Source: Siphlonurus alternatus (Eukaryota; Arthropoda; Insecta; Ephemeroptera; Siphlonuridae). From it: a DNA stretch of 64,000 nucleotides. Where the stretch lies: the NCBI GenBank assembly GCA_949825025.1, contig OX463782.1, positions 37,163,951 to 37,227,950 of the forward strand. The letters run 5' to 3'. Every line of letters starts with the position of its first letter. Position 1 is the stretch's first letter. Made by a program: the position numbers and the translations under genes. A model generated the notes under the pieces. It was not told the DNA's origin, made no database searches, and saw nothing but the letters and a program-made list of their open reading frames with translations. This document shows positions 36,493-48,731 of the stretch, piece after piece.

Positions 36493-39400
36493 CTACAACA
36501 GCCCCTCCATCTCTCGCATGAACTGCATGTACGCGTCGTCCTTGTTCTGGGGCTGTTTCGCTGCAGCCTGCGCGGCCGCCTGCGCGATGTGGTGTGCTCG
36601 AGCCAGGCTGGCCGCCTCTGCCCGAGGGTCTACTCTCTTCGGCTTCTCCTCGCGACGAGCCCGCACCGAAGCTGGCAGGAAACGAGTCACGTCCGCGCTC
36701 AGATTCCTGCAACGTCAACATATTTCAACAACCGACAGTCACACATGGGTCATAGGAAGGGATCAGATTCAACATCATAGGTAGTATCGGCAAAGAACTT
36801 ACATTGTAAAGAGATCGAACGCCCATGTTAAATATTTTTCCTAGCATTTAACATATAAACCAAAGAAAAAGTCTAGATGAAGTGAAAATGAGAACTTATT
36901 ATTTGGGCATCCAGATGGCGACCGGCACACCCCCAAACTTGCTTGCAGCTGCAACGCCATCTGAACGCCCCTGCGCTGAAACTTTGGAAAGGCACATTTT
37001 TTCGTACTCGCACTTTTTTCAAGATCTGTGATGTTTGAACAGAATTTTGGCCATAAGCGTTCTATATCTCTACACTATAAGATCTCTGGTATCGGTCTCA
37101 ATATTGTTTAGTGCAGAAGTGGACAGAGGGTGCAAAGTTATGCTATTCTGACTTTCCTGAGGCCTTTTATCTTCTGCAATAATAAAGTGAAAAAATTTGC
37201 TACAATGAGCAATTAGAAACGAAAAATTTTATTGGCTTAATCGAAAGAAGGGGTAAAAATATGACGTGAATTGTTTCAGATTTTTTGGTGACCTATAACT
37301 AATTTTAATTAATTAATTAAGTTGCATTATTTTGAGAGTGCCGCCTCTTGTGACGCCTCTGACGTCACACCATTCTTGTACTTTTGCACTATAGATGAGA
37401 TTAGGTGAGAACATGCAGATATGAAAATCAAAATGGCTGGCGCCACGTTTCAAATTTTTGAAGTTTTAATGTGGGTTACAGTTGATCAATTTTAGCTTTA
37501 TTTTGTTCGCATACCACTGAAAAATATGGTTGAAATATGATTTAAAACTTCTATCGTGCTCTAATATTGTTTAATACGTAAAAAGTAGAAAATTATGAGA
37601 GACTAACTTCTTACATCAAATTAGTTTGCTTTCTTCCTTTAAATAAAATAATTTACTGATACTTGATGTGCTAGTGGGTTAGCCCAGTGGTAAACGCATC
37701 AGACTTCAAATTTCGTGGTTGCGGGTTCGATTCTTTCTCCCGGCGAGTTTTCATAAATACATTTTTTTTCTTTAATTTTAATATATTTATGAATTCTAAA
37801 TTTATAAAATGTGGTTAAAATATGGTTTACAGCTACTATCAATCGTAATTGATAACTTTTTAATAGTAAAGAGAGGGAAAAATATTAATAAAAAATTACT
37901 TCACTTTTTTGCGTTCCAATAAAACATTTTTCACACTGTGTCCAAAGCTTGGTGTGGCACAGTGGCGAAGACGCAGAGCTCGTACTCTTGTGGTGGAGAG
38001 TTTGATTCTCCACGTCGAAGGATTTTTTAAACTCGACACTTTTCTTTCCTTTAATTTAGTTTAATTTAATTAAAGAAAATTTCTCCGCCACTGTGCCACA
38101 GTGCCACACTAATTAAGCTTTGAGCCTCGGTAAGAGAAATGTTTTATTGAAACGCGAAAAAGTGAAGTAATATTTTATTAATATTGTTCCCTCTCTTTTA
38201 TACAATTAAAAAGTTATCAATTACGATTGATAGTAGCTGTAAACCATATTTTAACCACATTTTATAAATTTAGAATTCATAAATATATTAAAATTAAAGA
38301 AAAAAAATGTATTTATAAAAACTCGCCGGGAGAAGGAATCGAACCCGCAACCACGAAATTTGAAGTCTGATGCGTTTACCACTGGGCTAACCCACTAGCA
38401 CACCAAGTATCAGTAAATTATTTTATTTAAAGGAAGAAAGCAAACTAATTTGATGTAAGATGTTAGTCTCTCATAATTTTCTACTTTTTACGTATTAAAC
38501 AATATTAGAGCACGATAGAAGTTTTAAATCATATTTCAACCATAGTTTCCAGTGGTATGCGAACAAAATAAAGCTAAAATTGATCAAACGTAACCCACAT
38601 TAAAACTTCAAAAATTTGAGGCGGGGAATTTCAAACGTGGCGCCAGCCATTTTGATTTTCATACCTGCATGTTCTCACCTAATCTCATCTATAGTGCAAA
38701 AGTACAAGAATGGTGTGACGTCAGAGGCGTCACGAGAGGCGGCACTCTCAAAATAATGCAACTTAATTAATTAATTAAAATTAGTTATAGGTCACCAAAA
38801 AATCTGAAACAATTCACAACGTCATATTTTTACCCCTTCTTTCGATTAAGCCAATAAAATTTTTCGTTTCTAATTGCTCATTTGTCTGAAATCTTTAAAG
38901 AAGCATAAAACTATCAAACTATCAACATAAAATGAAGATATAATTATTTTCTTTCAACTGATATTATTAATTTTCACGTGTGCTAATCATTTACAACTAA
39001 TGGTGATACTTTTAATATTTTTCTTTTACATCAAGAAATGCAAGCGGACAAAAAGGTTTATAACTGTGTAATATGCATATGTTTCATTCTGCAATTTTTA
39101 ACGATTATGTAATTGTATACTGTACAGAGGTTATGTGGTGGAATGGCCTTATGGCCAAACATCGCCTAAATAAAGAAATTATTCTATTCTATTCTATTCT
39201 ATTCTATTCTATTCTATTCTATTCTATTCTATTCTATTCTATTCTATTCTATTCTATTCTATTCTATTCTATAGCTGTTTTTATCAAATTACATACTGTA
39301 TTGGAATTTGACTCTGTGAAAACGTTACCTTCCCCTAACGGATGTTTGTTTTATTTATTTATTTATTATATTTCCCATATGTTGCATAAGACAACAGTTG

Positions 39401-42400
39401 GCAGGTGATACTATAACAGTCCTTTAAAAAACAAAAAACAATGGGGTTGCGAATAGTATCCCCTTTATTGATTAAAATAATAATATCGAGGGAAACATAA
39501 CAATAAGATAACAGGCATGTAAATAATTATATTAATTTAACGAGTATAAAACACCAAAGTCAATAAACAAACTATTTACATTAAATAACTCAATAAATAA
39601 GCATTTAATTTTGAAAAAAACAATGAGCCATTAAGAGATCTAATACCTAGGGGTAAATTGTTCCAAGCATGACACACCCTAATGTAAAAGGATTTTTGAT
39701 GAGCCTCTGAGCTAGCAAAAGGAGGAATGAACAACAACCCTTGTTTGCTACGTCTGCCATAATTGGCAGCTCTTTCATCAACAGAGATTATTGTGTCTAC
39801 TCCTCACCTGATCTGTGGCTTGGCCTCGATGGTAGCCCCTTGTTGTTGCTGCTGTTGTTGCTGCTGCTGCATTTGCTTTTTGGTGGCCTCCTGAAGCTCT
39901 CTCTGCTGCCGGCTGATCAGCTGCGGCGCGGCACTCACCACGTTTGGGTTGGGCAGCAGACCGGGGGGCACTGCCCCGGGCAGCGGAATGCCGGGCAGAC
40001 CGGGGGGCCGTGGCAGACCAGCCATCAGACGTGGGGGAGGGAGGCCTGTGACACACCAGTGTTAGGTACATAATTAAGGTTGGTGGTTACGTAGAGCCAA
40101 CATCAAATCTAATGTGAATATTTCAAATTCAATATTTTTTTATTTCCATTTTTCCTACAATCAAAGTGTCATAATACAATAACATTTGTTGAGGTTTATA
40201 GGACAAGTCAATAAGAGCAATGTTAGGAAATGTTTATAATATGAAACAGTTCATGTCAATCAATCTTCTTTACACTAATTAATAAAATCACATTCATAAT
40301 AAGCTTTAAGGGTAAGATAACGCCACCAATATTAAAAAAAAATACCTCACACAAAAATTATAATTTTTTTTTTTTTTAAAATGTTCTCCTCTACACCCCC
40401 TATCAGTAGCTAAAATATCAGGTATACAAATACGATCTAGTTTTCGAGATATTAATTTTTAAAGTTGACTACTTTAACATGGGAGTTTCATTTCTCCATG
40501 TTAAAGTAGTTAACTTTAAAAATTCATAACTCAAAAACTAGATCGTATTTTTATACCTGATATTTTAGCTACTGATAGGGGGTGTAGAGGAGAACATTTT
40601 AATTTTTTTTTTCATAATTTTTGTGAGGTATTTTTTTTTTTTTTTTTAATATTGGTGGCGTTATCTTACCCTTAATAAGTACATGAAACTTTTATTTATC
40701 ACATTGTTCCTGACAAAGCACAGAAAAAGTGGTAAAGCCACTCATAAACAACATCAAAGATCGCTGAACTGTCAATTCTCATCATGAGTGACAGGTGGCT
40801 CATCATCGTGATGGTCCTGGCTGTTACGAACATATGGTTGTGTCCCTGGCATTTTTGGTTTAGATGGCATTGGGTGTACCAGTAATTATTATTAGGGTCA
40901 GTGTTAGGTAGTTAGGGTCAGTGTTAGGTAGTTAGGGTCAGGGGGGCAGGTAGGTGATTTGTTTGGTAGGGTCTGGATCTCAAGTCTTACAAATTGTATG
41001 CTGCAATGAATCTGATTTTAAATGTTCATGAATCATGAAGTTTCATTGCCAAAAATGCAAAAAAGTTTGAACTGAAAGGAAATTGTTTTGAAAAATGAGA
41101 ACCATTTCAATTTTTTAAAATGTTTTCCCCAGTTTTTACAAAACTGGAAAAGCAGTTTCATCCCCATAAAAGTATGTTTTTCATAATAAAAATTAGAATA
41201 CATATTATACATTATTTATTTTTCTTCTTCCAGTCACTCGGTAAAGTAGGTAAAATATTAAGTACAAAATATTATTTTCAGATTTGAGTGCGGGAACTAA
41301 TTTAAAAAAAAAATATTTAAAATATCTGAATTAGGGTGGTACAACCTGATGGGACAACCGTGACGTCATCAATAGCCAATTACAGAAACATTGACGTCAT
41401 CAATAGCCAATCACAGCACGTCACGGTTGTCCCAACAGGTGTACCACCCTAATTCATATATTTTAAATATTTTTTTAAAATTAGTTCCCGCACTCCAAAA
41501 TATCTGAAAAAATTCAGAAAAGCATAATTTTGGCTACGTTTTTTTTTTTAATATTTCTCAATATTTGAGATATCTCCCAGATATTGATCACGTGGTACAT
41601 GTGACGTCACAAAATATTTGAATAAAAAAAAACGATATTTTGATCAGCTGTTCAGATATTTGACTAAAACCAGAGAATTTTTTCTGGTTTCTCCAAGATA
41701 TTTTTTCTGATATTGTGACGTCACTTTCAGTGGAGGGGGTGAATATCTGAAATGGAACTGGAACGCGGAATGAATAAAAAAACGATATTTTGAAATATCA
41801 CATATCTGAAATTGGAATAAAAAACGTAACCATAATGTACATTTTTTAATTATGAAATAAAAAAATGCAACCATTATTGTCTATTAGACTGGATGCAGTG
41901 CTGGAAGAACTGTAAATCAGTCACTCACCAGGGGGAGGTCCTGGAGGCAGCCTCATTGCCAGGCGGGGTGGCAGGCCAGCTGGGGGGCCCGGGGGTCTGC
42001 CTGGGGGAGGGCCCGGGGGCATTCTCATGCCCGGAGGCAGCACCGGGGGGCGCATCAGAGGCCGGAACATCAGCGGAGGGGGACCTGCAACAACCAGTAA
42101 GAATCCTTGTCGTCAGCTCCATTCTGTGGTACATGTTTCCTTGTTGCTATTTTAAACTAAGCATGTCCAATTTTTGTTGACTTTTAGTTTACGTTGACGA
42201 CATGAAAGTTCGTCCTGTCAAGATTGGTCAATCAAACACACCAGCTGCTATCAACTCAATTTCATACAGTATTACTTGCAAACCACTCAGTTGCGGTAGC
42301 TCTAAACCAATCAAAATGTCACCGTAACATGAAAATAAAATGGTATTTCAACAATGAAGAACCTTTATGAATACTTTTTATTGCAAATTTGGATAAAGGA

Positions 42401-43443
42401 ATGTTATGCACATATTGTCGATATTTTTTATATATTTTTTTTTAACTCTCTTAACACCTTTAAAATCATGCTGCAAAATTCTGTGACTTCATAATCATGG
42501 AAATATTTAATTTAACACACAGAGGGGAATAGATTGGATGACTATGACGTCACAGCGTTCCCCCCCTTGATTTTAACTTTTAAGGCTGTTCAAAAATAAC
42601 TGAAAAAATGACAATACAAAACTGGAGGTCCTCTATCTAAAGATGCACAAATAAAAAAAATCATGATGAAGGTTATCCATTCAAATCGAGGCACATTTTT
42701 TTTACTGCTTCCAGATTAAGTTTCAACAGTACCGGTAAGCGTCTCATAAAAATCTTATTTTTTGTTATTTTTTTATTTTTGTACACTGATTATTAAATTT
42801 GCAGCTCACATGGATCAGCTGATGAGAAACAACTGAGCATCAAGTGCATAGAGTTAATATTAAATAGAGAGGCTATCCGATAGGTGGCGCTGTAGCCTCG
42901 CCGAGCGCGGTTCTACTAACTGACGTTTGAAACGGGCGTCCATGACGTCACTATTAGGAACTAACAATGTTAAATTTAATCAGTCAATACTGCTCCGAAT
43001 ACAATGAATAGTATGTAGCAAAGTAAGCACAACAGCAGGTTAATGGGTATTGTAATTGTAAGCAGCATTTATTTGGTAGACTTTATATGAAAATTGAAGT
43101 AGAATAAAAATTACAAAAAAATTATCCCTAATTCAGAGGGAATTTTACACCTGTAGGTTGGTACAGCGAACAGCTGCTACATCAGCAGCTTCGTCACGTG
43201 ATCGCACAGAGCGAATCACAGGCTGTCAGAGCCAGGGCGTCTGTGACGTTACACAGAAATGCAACCCTTGAAATTGACCAACGCACTATAAGATTAGGAA
43301 GATAGAAAGTCGCCCCCCCCCTTGATCAAGCAGGGAAAAAAATATACTTGTGAAAATGTTAAATAATTGTACAATTTTATAATTAATTAGTGTAATGAAT
43401 ACTTTTGGTGGCTGCATATTGTACCCTTAAAGTCAATTAAAAT

Positions 43444-43521
<78 letters not shown>

Positions 43522-46500
43522 GCATTAATCAATCCATCAATCAATCAAACATCAATCAGACTGACTCGCAATCTTACCCGGGGTGGCTGGGCTGGGAGCT
43601 GCGGGCGCTGGTTTGTTTGGCTGGGTGCTCACTGGGGGCCTCTCCTCCTTCTCCCGGGGCTCCCCTCGGGGCTCTCCTCGGGGCTCTCCTCGGGGCTCCC
43701 CTCGGGGCTCCGGGGCCTCCTCGTTGCCAGGCTCCGGCTCGAGACGGGACAACCGAGAGCTGAGGTCCGCTTGGCGGTCCTGCTCTCTGCGACGATGCAC
43801 CTCCTCCATCTGAACATAACAGTTTGTCATCCAGGGAAACATTTTTCTTCAGAGCAAACTGAGAAGTGTGGGTGCTAGATGCCACTGAACATATGGGCTA
43901 GCTTTTCTACATGACTTGAGTAGAAAAAATTTCTCTTTTCCCCACCACAGCTCTCTCGCTTTAACAGTAAATTAACGTTGAAAAATTTATGTTATTCAGT
44001 ACGTAAGAAAAAATCAGCTAGTAGCCAGGCTTTTTATTTGCCTCAAACCCTAGCTTGCAGTCTCAATGCTTGAGTTTGCCACGTTAAGCAAGTGAAGGGA
44101 AACTGTGTCACCTCTCTCATGAACTCGTCGATGTCCTGTCCTGCCATCTGTAACATCTTCTGCTGGAGGGCGGTGGGCTGCGGCTTGCTCGGCCCCTCCT
44201 CTTCCCCCTGCTCCTCCTCCGGAACCTCCATTTCTTCCTCCTCTCCCTCCTCCTCCTCATCTTCTTCCTCTTCCACCGCCTCCGACTCAGAATCCTCGGC
44301 CGGCTCCCCGGACGTCCAGGCATCCTCAGCGAACCTAATGGTGCGATGGTGCTCGGACATGTCCAGTTCTGACTCTACAGGACATAAGACAGACCATTAG
44401 ATATTGACTGGTATTTATTCCCCATGCAAACTCATTTTAGATAGATAAGCTATGAACATTTTTGAGAAAATTTAGTAGCAAATCCAAATAATGTAGTTTC
44501 ATTTTCATCAACTTATGTTGTAAATTATATTGTATTAGCCTGCCTTAGTAAAACTTAAAGTATGCTACTTACAAAAATAGTTTATGCTGTTTATTTTTTT
44601 TTTTTTTTGAGCATAAAAATTTCAAGAACAAAATATTTCTAAATAAATTTATTAAAGATATGGTACACTCCGTTTATCTAAAAATTTAATATCAATAGAT
44701 ATATTTTAGTCGTCAATCCAAATGTTCTTTTTTCCCTGTAATTACGACATCAAATCTTGAGTTACCTGCCTTCTCTCTCTCTTACCTTCCTTAGCTACAA
44801 AAGATCCATTGATATTACATTTTTAGCTAAAAAGAGTTTACTAATGATGACTTAATTACTTGTAAATGTATTTAAAATAATACAAGTTAATTAATTTAAA
44901 AAGTCGTTGTTAATGAACGCCTGATGGAGAGCTCACCCATCAGGTCGACATCTCCGTCCTCGGCAGTAAAAAGCTCCTCCGGGGGGAAGGGGGGCACCCC
45001 GGGACACTGACGCTCTCCGTCCACCATCCTGCAACAACAGTCAGTCACAAAACCAACTCAAACATAAAGTTGCCGTTCGATGAAAGGGCTTGCTCAGACA
45101 TGACAATCTTATCCAAGATCAAGTTATTTTTACTTGTCTAGGATATTATGAAGTCAGCTGTTGGCTTTACACTGAGGCCTCTGGATATTTTAGAGTCCAG
45201 GAACTATGTTTAAAACATTATTGAAAGTACATTTCATGATGTCATAAAAGAATAAAAATAAAATGATATGATATTGTCACCGCAAAAAGAGGTATTACCG
45301 TTAAAATAGAGTTATAAAACAAAAAATAAATATGGTCCAGCATAACTTTGTACCATTTCATTTCTGCAACAAAATTTTTTTGAGGTCGGTACTGTATTAC
45401 AGTATTGCATATGCAGATATCGCATTTTTATTTTGCTTTTTTTTTTCACCTTTTTGCACTGAACTATATAAAATGGAAGGCTTGCTCTTTTACAAGGCTC
45501 GCAATGAATCAAATTTTGTTGAGGAGCAAGTAAGAAAAGTCTCTCTTTCCGGTCTAGTAAGAGGAAAAATAGGGGAGATTTTTTTAAAAATAAGTGCAAA
45601 TAGCGAATAGCAGGAGAGAAACTTTGAATGATACAGCGTTGCCAAATTGTAGTTGATGACTTGGCAATGTGAAACCTTCCTATTAAGCTCAGCTTGCCTG
45701 TTAGAAGATTTGCCTCACTCCCAAGCGTTCAGTCACACCCCCTGCCTTTTTGTCAAAAAACTCAGCTTTCTTAGGTACTATTTTTCCCCAAATCAAGTTG
45801 CCCTTTTTCTAACCCAATTTATCTTGAAACACCCTTTTTGTCTCCCCCCGCAGCCATTTTGTTTTTACTCACTCGTAGGCCGAGGTCTTCTTCAGGATGC
45901 TGTGCACATGCGGCACGGCGGAGGCCAGGAAATGTGGCAGCTCCGCCGGCAGCGGGATGGAGGAGGGCAGAGAGTCGGGCAGCGTGAGGCTGGGCAGCGG
46001 GATGTCGTCAACCTGAACGTGCTGAGCGTACTTGACGCTCTCGTAGAACGTGATCAGCATGTTGCGTTTCTTGTCGTACTCACTCTCCAACTTCTTCATG
46101 TCCACCCACTTCTCCGGCTCCTCCTTGTTCTGCAGAAACAACATGTTGTCAGCGTTTTCACGTGCAATTTGGGGCTCAATATTGAAACCACCAGCAAGCA
46201 GGTAGACTTAAGAAGGGAGGGAGCAGCAAAGTGACAAGTAAAACTGTATTTATTTTTTTTTACTCAATTTTCAACTGGAAAAATCATGAAAAATCTTACT
46301 CAATGGATAAATTGAGGTTTAAAATTGATAGAAATGAATTAAGTGATGTATTTTAATGCAGAAAGACTCAAAATTTTAAAACTATTTTATTATTTTTGTT
46401 CCGGTGTTGCTTTCCACTTCTTTTTCATTTTATTTATTTATTTATTTTATAAAATCATCTTAAAAAAAAAACTAGGCATCTATACTCATTTCTCGCTATA

Positions 46501-48731
46501 ATGTGGGGCAACAGATCTGTGTCTTTTCCCTGCCAGCAAGTAGTTAACACAAAATGAAAAAAAATAAATGCTTCAGTAACGCCAAAAGCTCCATGTGGAG
46601 AAAAGTAAAACTAGAAATTTTTCTTATCTACGGTACACATGTTATATTCACTACTGTATACACATCTGACATCACAAACTTTACCCCTACCGGTACCTTG
46701 TCACGCAGTCTGTGGAGGTGTACTGAACTAGAAAGCTAGGAGCTGGGTGCTCCTCTCCCAAAGTTACAAATGTGCGCACATTATCTTTGTCTCTCAGCAA
46801 ACCATGTAGGGTAAAGTTGGTACTGCTCTTATACTAAGGTTCATGTTTAACTTGGTTTTCGCCGGAAACACTCGGGTGTCTTTCGGCTCGGCCAGTGAGG
46901 TTCTTCGGTACAAACAACAATGACTGAAGACGTTACAAACACGATAAAAACCAAGTTTAATGTAAACCAGAGTACAGATCCCTCCATTACATGTCTAGCT
47001 TAATTTTAATTCAATTTAATTTCTACTTTTTAATATTTCAGTATGAAAGCTAAAGGAAAAAACATAACTTTGACAAGGAGATGCACAGACTGAATGCTAG
47101 CCCAGGTCTGCCACTTACGTAAAGTTTGAGGACTCGGTTGAACGTCTCTTTCAGCTTTTTTCTCTTGTCCTTCAGAACTTTTTCATTGAGAGGCGACGGC
47201 TGCGTAACGTTGTATTCTGAAATAATGTCGGACAAGAAACTTTCACAAAGTGTACAATGAAACTTTTAGACATCTTTCTTATGACAAAATCTGTGAAGAA
47301 ATCTGTATATTAAATACAAAATGGTAATTGGGGGCAATGAAACAGGTGTGACGTTGGCATTTCACATTTCGGTTGCACAAACATGAAGGAAATAAGGAGA
47401 TATAATTAAGCAAAGCCAATGCGTTGACAAATGTAATCGCTACAGCGCCATGCGGCAAAGCTGGAACTATTTTAGGCTCTAGTGGGTTTGTCATCCGCTG
47501 AAATGTGTCTTTAATAAAAAAAATAAAATAAAAAAGGTTAAACTGTTGGTCCTATAATTCTTAAAAAAAATACTAGTTGATAAATAAATTCAACATTCAT
47601 TAGAAATTTGAGTGCATTTTGTTCTAAAATGACTATTGACTGCCATATTTGCCTCCAAATATGACAATGTTATTCTTACGAGGATTTGAGCCTAAATTAG
47701 TTCCGAAAAGCGCCACGGCCGTTACACTTTTGCCGCAGCCGACACAACGTTAGTAACAGCTGCTTGTTTGGGTTCCTTCTTGCTTCTTCCATGGTCACAA
47801 ATGGAACCAAACAAAATAACAGCGCTGCACTATTTGGCAATGTTGCTTGATTTTAAGGTATGACATTGGCTGGTGGTACTCATGTTTGATGGGACGTTTA
47901 GCTTGGCCTCTAGTTTACCTTGGATGGCACAGAATCAATAAGAATTCTAGAAACTGAAGATGCGACTTGATGCCAATATTTATCTCCTGGACTGAAAACT
48001 GGCATTATGGAATAAAGTTTATAATGTGAACGTGAAGGGAGCTAACATTACTGCTATAGTCCATACAGATAACAGGTCTTGGGCTTATTTTATAACCATA
48101 CTGCTCACTTTGAAAAAGGTTCTATTAAATAAAGCAGACACTGAATGCACACTGTATGCACAGTATGTTGTACAAAATTGAACTGAATAAAGGTATGGTT
48201 GACAAAAGCAAGAATGACCCAAAGTACCGGTATCATATGTATGCATATACCGGGATGACCCTGGGATCATATCATATATGTAATCATATGCATACTGTAC
48301 ACGTACCGTATGATTTACAGTATTCTGTACATAAAATATGATTGTATGCATGTGGGATATGCATTCTTGTGCATACTAGGCTTACCAGACACATTATTGT
48401 TGGCCTCACAACAGGCCTGCATGAGCAGGAATACAAGCAAGATAAAGCCTCATATATGCGTACCCATAACATCAATTTTTTCCAGCTCTGCGATGATTTG
48501 TTGAGGGTCTTTGCCCTTGAGCACTGCAGTTCGGACAGCCTGCCTCTGTTTCTTGTTTTTCTTCAACTCTTTTTTCCTCGCCTCCTTCCCTGTAAGAAAG
48601 CGATGGTCAATCATAAATATCAGTATGTAGAAACGCAAAGAAAGAGAAATATCCTAAATGCACTTACTTGCTTGGTCAGTGGGGTTCATGTACTTGCCAC
48701 TTTTAGTGGTATTAATTGATCTACGACCCAT
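36493..48731 (-). CDS. WBP11: WBP11 (WW domain-binding protein 11), complete, 10 coding exons
   Basis: Exons in transcript order: 48731-48668, 48589-48464, 47216-47119, 46129-45873, 45028-44937, 44374-44112, 43809-43578, 42084-41929, 40045-39808 and 36706-36493. All junctions are GT-AG, all phases close, and the sum is 1,740 nt (579 aa plus TAG); human WBP11 is 641 aa. The N-terminus MGRRSINTTKSGKYMNPTDQ and ARKEARKKELKKNKKQR are near-identical to the family. Further family blocks follow: DPQQIIAELEKID, LNEKVLKDKRKKL, YAQHVQVDDIPLP, SILKKTSAY, an acidic run with RTIRFAEDAW (RVxF-like), LQQKMLQMAGQDIDEFM, then Pro-rich PGR-type WW ligands (PPGMRMPPGPPPGRPPG) and the C-terminus DAYMQFMREMEGLL. 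Known WBP11 is nuclear, binds PQBP1 and PP1, and supports splicing. The region of human YGRKVGFALDLPP has no counterpart in my model. Confidence 0.96.
37205..38881. mobile_element. 1.68-kb foldback with tRNA-like modules, in WBP11 intron 9
   Basis: The tips ATGAGCAATTAGAAACG and CGTTTCTAATTGCTCAT are perfect complements, and the arms (about 800 bp) match closely up to a centre near 38,043. The left arm holds an A-box-like TAGCCCAGTGG (37,680-37,690) and a B-box-like GGTTCGATTCT (37,724-37,734). The right arm holds the mirror set, with a perfect GGTTCGATTCC on the minus strand. A second tRNA-like unit lies near the centre, with TGGCACAGTGG at 37,955-37,965 and GAGTTTGATTCTCC at 37,998-38,011. 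Confidence 0.8.
39060..39272 (+). mobile_element. LINE 3' end with (ATTCT)n tail, in WBP11 intron 9
   Basis: A short 3' UTR-like stretch (GGCCTTATGGCCAAACATCG, CCTAAATAAAGAAATT) runs straight into 18 perfect ATTCT units (39,181-39,272). Several non-LTR clades end in short tandem repeats instead of poly(A), so the pentamer array is best read as a LINE tail. Confidence 0.6.
39440..39780 (-). pseudogene. LINE ORF2 C-terminus with its stop, in WBP11 intron 9
   Basis: An open minus-strand frame from 39,764 to the stop at 39,576-39,578 includes EAHQKSFYIRVCHAWNNLP, the typical S-F-x2-R...W-N-x-L-P signature of non-LTR ORF2 C-termini. A 3' UTR with CAATAAAGGGGATAC follows. The fragment ends about 25 nt from the splice donor of WBP11 exon 9. 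Confidence 0.7.
39840..39869 (-). repeat. Poly-glutamine run in WBP11 exon 9
   Basis: Ten consecutive Gln codons, mixed CAG and CAA, follow KKQM. They lie between the Pro-rich block and the ATIEAKPQI motif that human WBP11 shares as ATI-x-AKPQI. Codon mixing suggests the run is selected or old, not a fresh slippage product. Confidence 0.9.
40310..40671. mobile_element. TTAA-flanked foldback, family G, copy 2, in WBP11 intron 8
   Basis: A 362-bp palindromic element with TTAA at 40,306-40,309 and 40,672-40,675. The ends are GGGTAAGATAACGCCACC and GGTGGCGTTATCTTACCC. The arms are near-identical to copies at 34,283 and 57,434. Confidence 0.8.
41275..41880. repeat. Foldback related to 19,545-20,033, with a nested insert, in WBP11 intron 8
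   Basis: The centre TGATGGGACAACCGTGACGTC...GACGTCATCAATAGCC (part duplicated) and its arms TTAGTTCCCGCACTCC match the element at 19,545-20,033. At about 41,533-41,832 a second foldback bounded by GGCTACGTTTTT and AAAAAACGTAACC interrupts the right arm, rich in GATATTT words. Confidence 0.6.
43340..43545 (+). mobile_element. LINE 3' end with (AATC)n tail, in WBP11 intron 7
   Basis: A 3' UTR-like stretch (GTACCCTTAAAGTCAATTAA) leads into about 22 units of AATC/CAAT (43,446-43,545). As with the ATTCT tract, this fits a non-LTR element with a tandem-repeat tail. The tail ends only about 30 nt before WBP11 exon 7. Confidence 0.5.
43656..43711 (-). repeat. 12-bp coding minisatellite in WBP11 exon 7
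   Basis: Four to five copies of a 12-bp unit encode Pro-Arg-Gly-Glu repeats (PRGEPRGEPRGEPRGE) after the NEEAPE stretch. The unit is GC-rich and in frame, so copy number can vary without breaking the gene. Confidence 0.9.

Noticed and set aside
36446..36784. Plus-strand frames of 97-112 codons and an 86-codon minus frame
   Set aside because: They overlap the last WBP11 exon in other frames or on the other strand.
37667..37745. A functional tRNA gene on the plus strand
   Set aside because: The A- and B-box words are good but the acceptor stem and anticodon arm do not pair, and a mirror copy exists in the same foldback; it is a mobile-element module.
43446..43545. A CRISPR-like or satellite array
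   Set aside because: It is a simple (AATC)n tract with no spacers and sits at the end of LINE-like sequence.
43552..44400. Other-frame open reading frames rich in Ser, Arg or Gly
   Set aside because: They are shadows of WBP11 exons 6 and 7, which are themselves low-complexity.
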